64,000 nucleotides of DNA from NCBI GenBank assembly GCA_947585745.1, contig CANPXF010000002.1:124001-188000 (forward strand), read 5' to 3'. The DNA comes from an uncultured Clostridia bacterium (lineage in GTDB: Bacteria; Bacillota; Clostridia; Oscillospirales; Acutalibacteraceae). The notes beneath the pieces were generated by a model. It ran no database searches, was not told the origin of the DNA, and saw only the letters and a program-made list of their open reading frames with translations. Positions 63,143-64,000 of the stretch are shown piece after piece. The first letter of the stretch is position 1; each line of letters begins with the position of its first letter. A program made the position numbers and the translations under genes.

Positions 63143-63534
63143 ACTCCGCCTCCTGCAAGAGAAAGCACGGTACTTAAAACGTCTTTGTAAAGGGGAATTG
63201 CAGTTACAAGCACAAGCACCTTTCCCGCGATTGAAATATTGTTGGCGAGAGCGCGCTGTCCTGCGTCAACACAACAGTCAACAGCAAATTCACTTATAAA
63301 GCAAAGACCTATTACCTTTAATAAAATTGTCACATATGAGAACTCGACAGAAGCAGTAGAAAGGATATTTCGTACTGTTTCAAAAAGAGAAGAAATATTA
63401 AGTAAAACGGACAGGAAAATTATAATACAACCGATTACGGTTATTATAAACGCAATCTCGGAATTGTACCGTCGTATTGAAATTGACAATACAGCCGTTA
63501 AAATTCCGACAAAACAAATGGCAAGAATATTCAT
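63139..63534 (-). CDS. spoIIIAD: Stage III sporulation protein AD
   Basis: The 131-residue protein has four hydrophobic helices (MNILAICFVGILTAVLSISI, then IAFIITVIGCIIIFLSVLLN) and the conserved EFAVDCCVDAGQRALANNIS. It overlaps spoIIIAE by four bases and spoIIIAC by one. Confidence 0.9.
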   Translation of the reverse strand: MNILAICFVGILTAVLSISIRRYNSEIAFIITVIGCIIIFLSVLLNISSLFETVRNILSTASVEFSYVTILLKVIGLCFISEFAVDCCVDAGQRALANNISIAGKVLVLVTAIPLYKDVLSTVLSLAGGGV

Positions 63535-63728
63535 TAAAGCCCGAAAAGCTGTTTTATTGTGCCGAAAAGATTGCTTATCTGAGTCACAAGCATTGAAAGA
63601 ACAACAATTAAACCCGCTAAAGTTGTCAACATTGCCTGTTCCTCGCGGCCGCTCCTTATCAGCAGTTGGTTTAAAACCGCAACAATTATTCCGATTGCGG
63701 CAATTTTAAATATCATATCTACGTCCAT
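63534..63728 (-). CDS. spoIIIAC: Stage III sporulation protein AC
   Basis: The 64-residue membrane protein has two helices (IFKIAAIGIIVAVLNQLLIR and MLTTLAGLIVVLSMLVTQIS), with the family phrase GREEQAMLTTLAG between them. It resembles small export-gate proteins. Confidence 0.93.
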   Translation of the reverse strand: MDVDMIFKIAAIGIIVAVLNQLLIRSGREEQAMLTTLAGLIVVLSMLVTQISNLFGTIKQLFGL

Positions 63729-63745
63729 ATTTTCCAGTCCTTTTT

Positions 63746-64000
63746 TTATAATAACAATAGCGCAACAGCCAAGCCCGCAAAAAGTCCGAGGAGCTTTGAA
63801 AGCTTGGATTTTTGATTTAATTCTAAATTAGAATTATCTAAATTCGATTTAATCAGCTCCTTATATAAATTTATATGGTTAAGCTGTCCCTCTATATCGG
63901 TCGTTCCCAGCATTCTTCCGAACTCATACAGCAAGTTATAATCATCCTTTTTCAAAGCGTAGGATTTCGGAATATTATCTATACAATCAGCCCAGTAAGA
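63746..64000 (-). CDS. spoIIIAB: Stage III sporulation protein AB, N-terminus outside window
   Basis: The frame is open to the window edge. The visible 84 residues include SYWADCIDNIPKSYALKKDD, LLYEFGRMLGTTDIEGQLNH and a C-terminal membrane helix (LLGLFAGLAVALLLL), as in SpoIIIAB. It is 17 bases upstream of spoIIIAC. The ATPase gene spoIIIAA is expected just beyond the edge. Confidence 0.88.
   Translation of the reverse strand, partial: SYWADCIDNIPKSYALKKDDYNLLYEFGRMLGTTDIEGQLNHINLYKELIKSNLDNSNLELNQKSKLSKLLGLFAGLAVALLLL

Overview
The window looks like a chromosome segment of a low-GC, spore-forming anaerobic Clostridia, probably of the Oscillospiraceae/Ruminococcaceae type. The sequence shows a spoIIIA operon, spoIIR, AddAB rather than RecBCD, a HrcA-type CIRCE before groES-groEL, DnaE, a probable Firmicutes-type 6S RNA, and indolepyruvate:ferredoxin oxidoreductase with a phenylacetate-CoA ligase. 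Most core genes are on the minus strand. No species can be named from the sequence alone.

Left end (1-12060) is accessory DNA stacked next to guaA. It opens with GC-rich DNA carrying a zinc macrodomain, a class-M sirtuin and a truncated DUF5131 gene. Next is an AT-rich restriction-modification island: a small HTH regulator, a winged-helix protein, a MjaI-like endonuclease, a convergent N4-cytosine-type methyltransferase with an SNase-like tail, and a second HTH. A dead tnpV follows. Positions 5441-12060 are a compact integrative element bounded by two copies of the guaA 3' end. It encodes a tyrosine integrase, an excisionase-like protein, a ribbon-helix-helix protein, two related sigma-like factors and a third protein with a sigma-region-4-like tail. 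It has no visible relaxase, replication or virion gene.

Positions 12052-18703 are a purine operon read leftward from one promoter: purC-purF-purB-purA-guaA.

Positions 18900-24800 are a second acquired block, with a tnpV relic at one end and a large-serine-recombinase relic at the other. Inside is a three-gene membrane glycosylation operon (GT-C-like DUF6020, FAD oxidoreductase, GtrA). Directly upstream lies a ~0.2 kb segment flanked by inverted recombination sites, followed at once by a tyrosine recombinase. The segment carries a good promoter that, in this assembly, points away from the operon and antisense through the recombinase toward an intrinsic terminator. This is the most striking system in the window: a candidate phase-variation switch with a built-in antisense arm.

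From 24905 on the sequence is mostly core: tRNA-Leu, pyrB with a fused PyrI-type zinc domain, addA/addB, spoIIR, ispE, an aminotransferase with its Lrp regulator, a two-gene polysaccharide unit behind a promoter-leader-terminator module, 6S RNA, gpsA, flavodoxin, groES-groEL, iorAB-paaK-ACT, dnaE-xseA-tsaD-like-nusB, a LicC/LicA-IspD-like-LicD surface decoration cluster, and spoIIIAH to spoIIIAB, which is cut by the window end.
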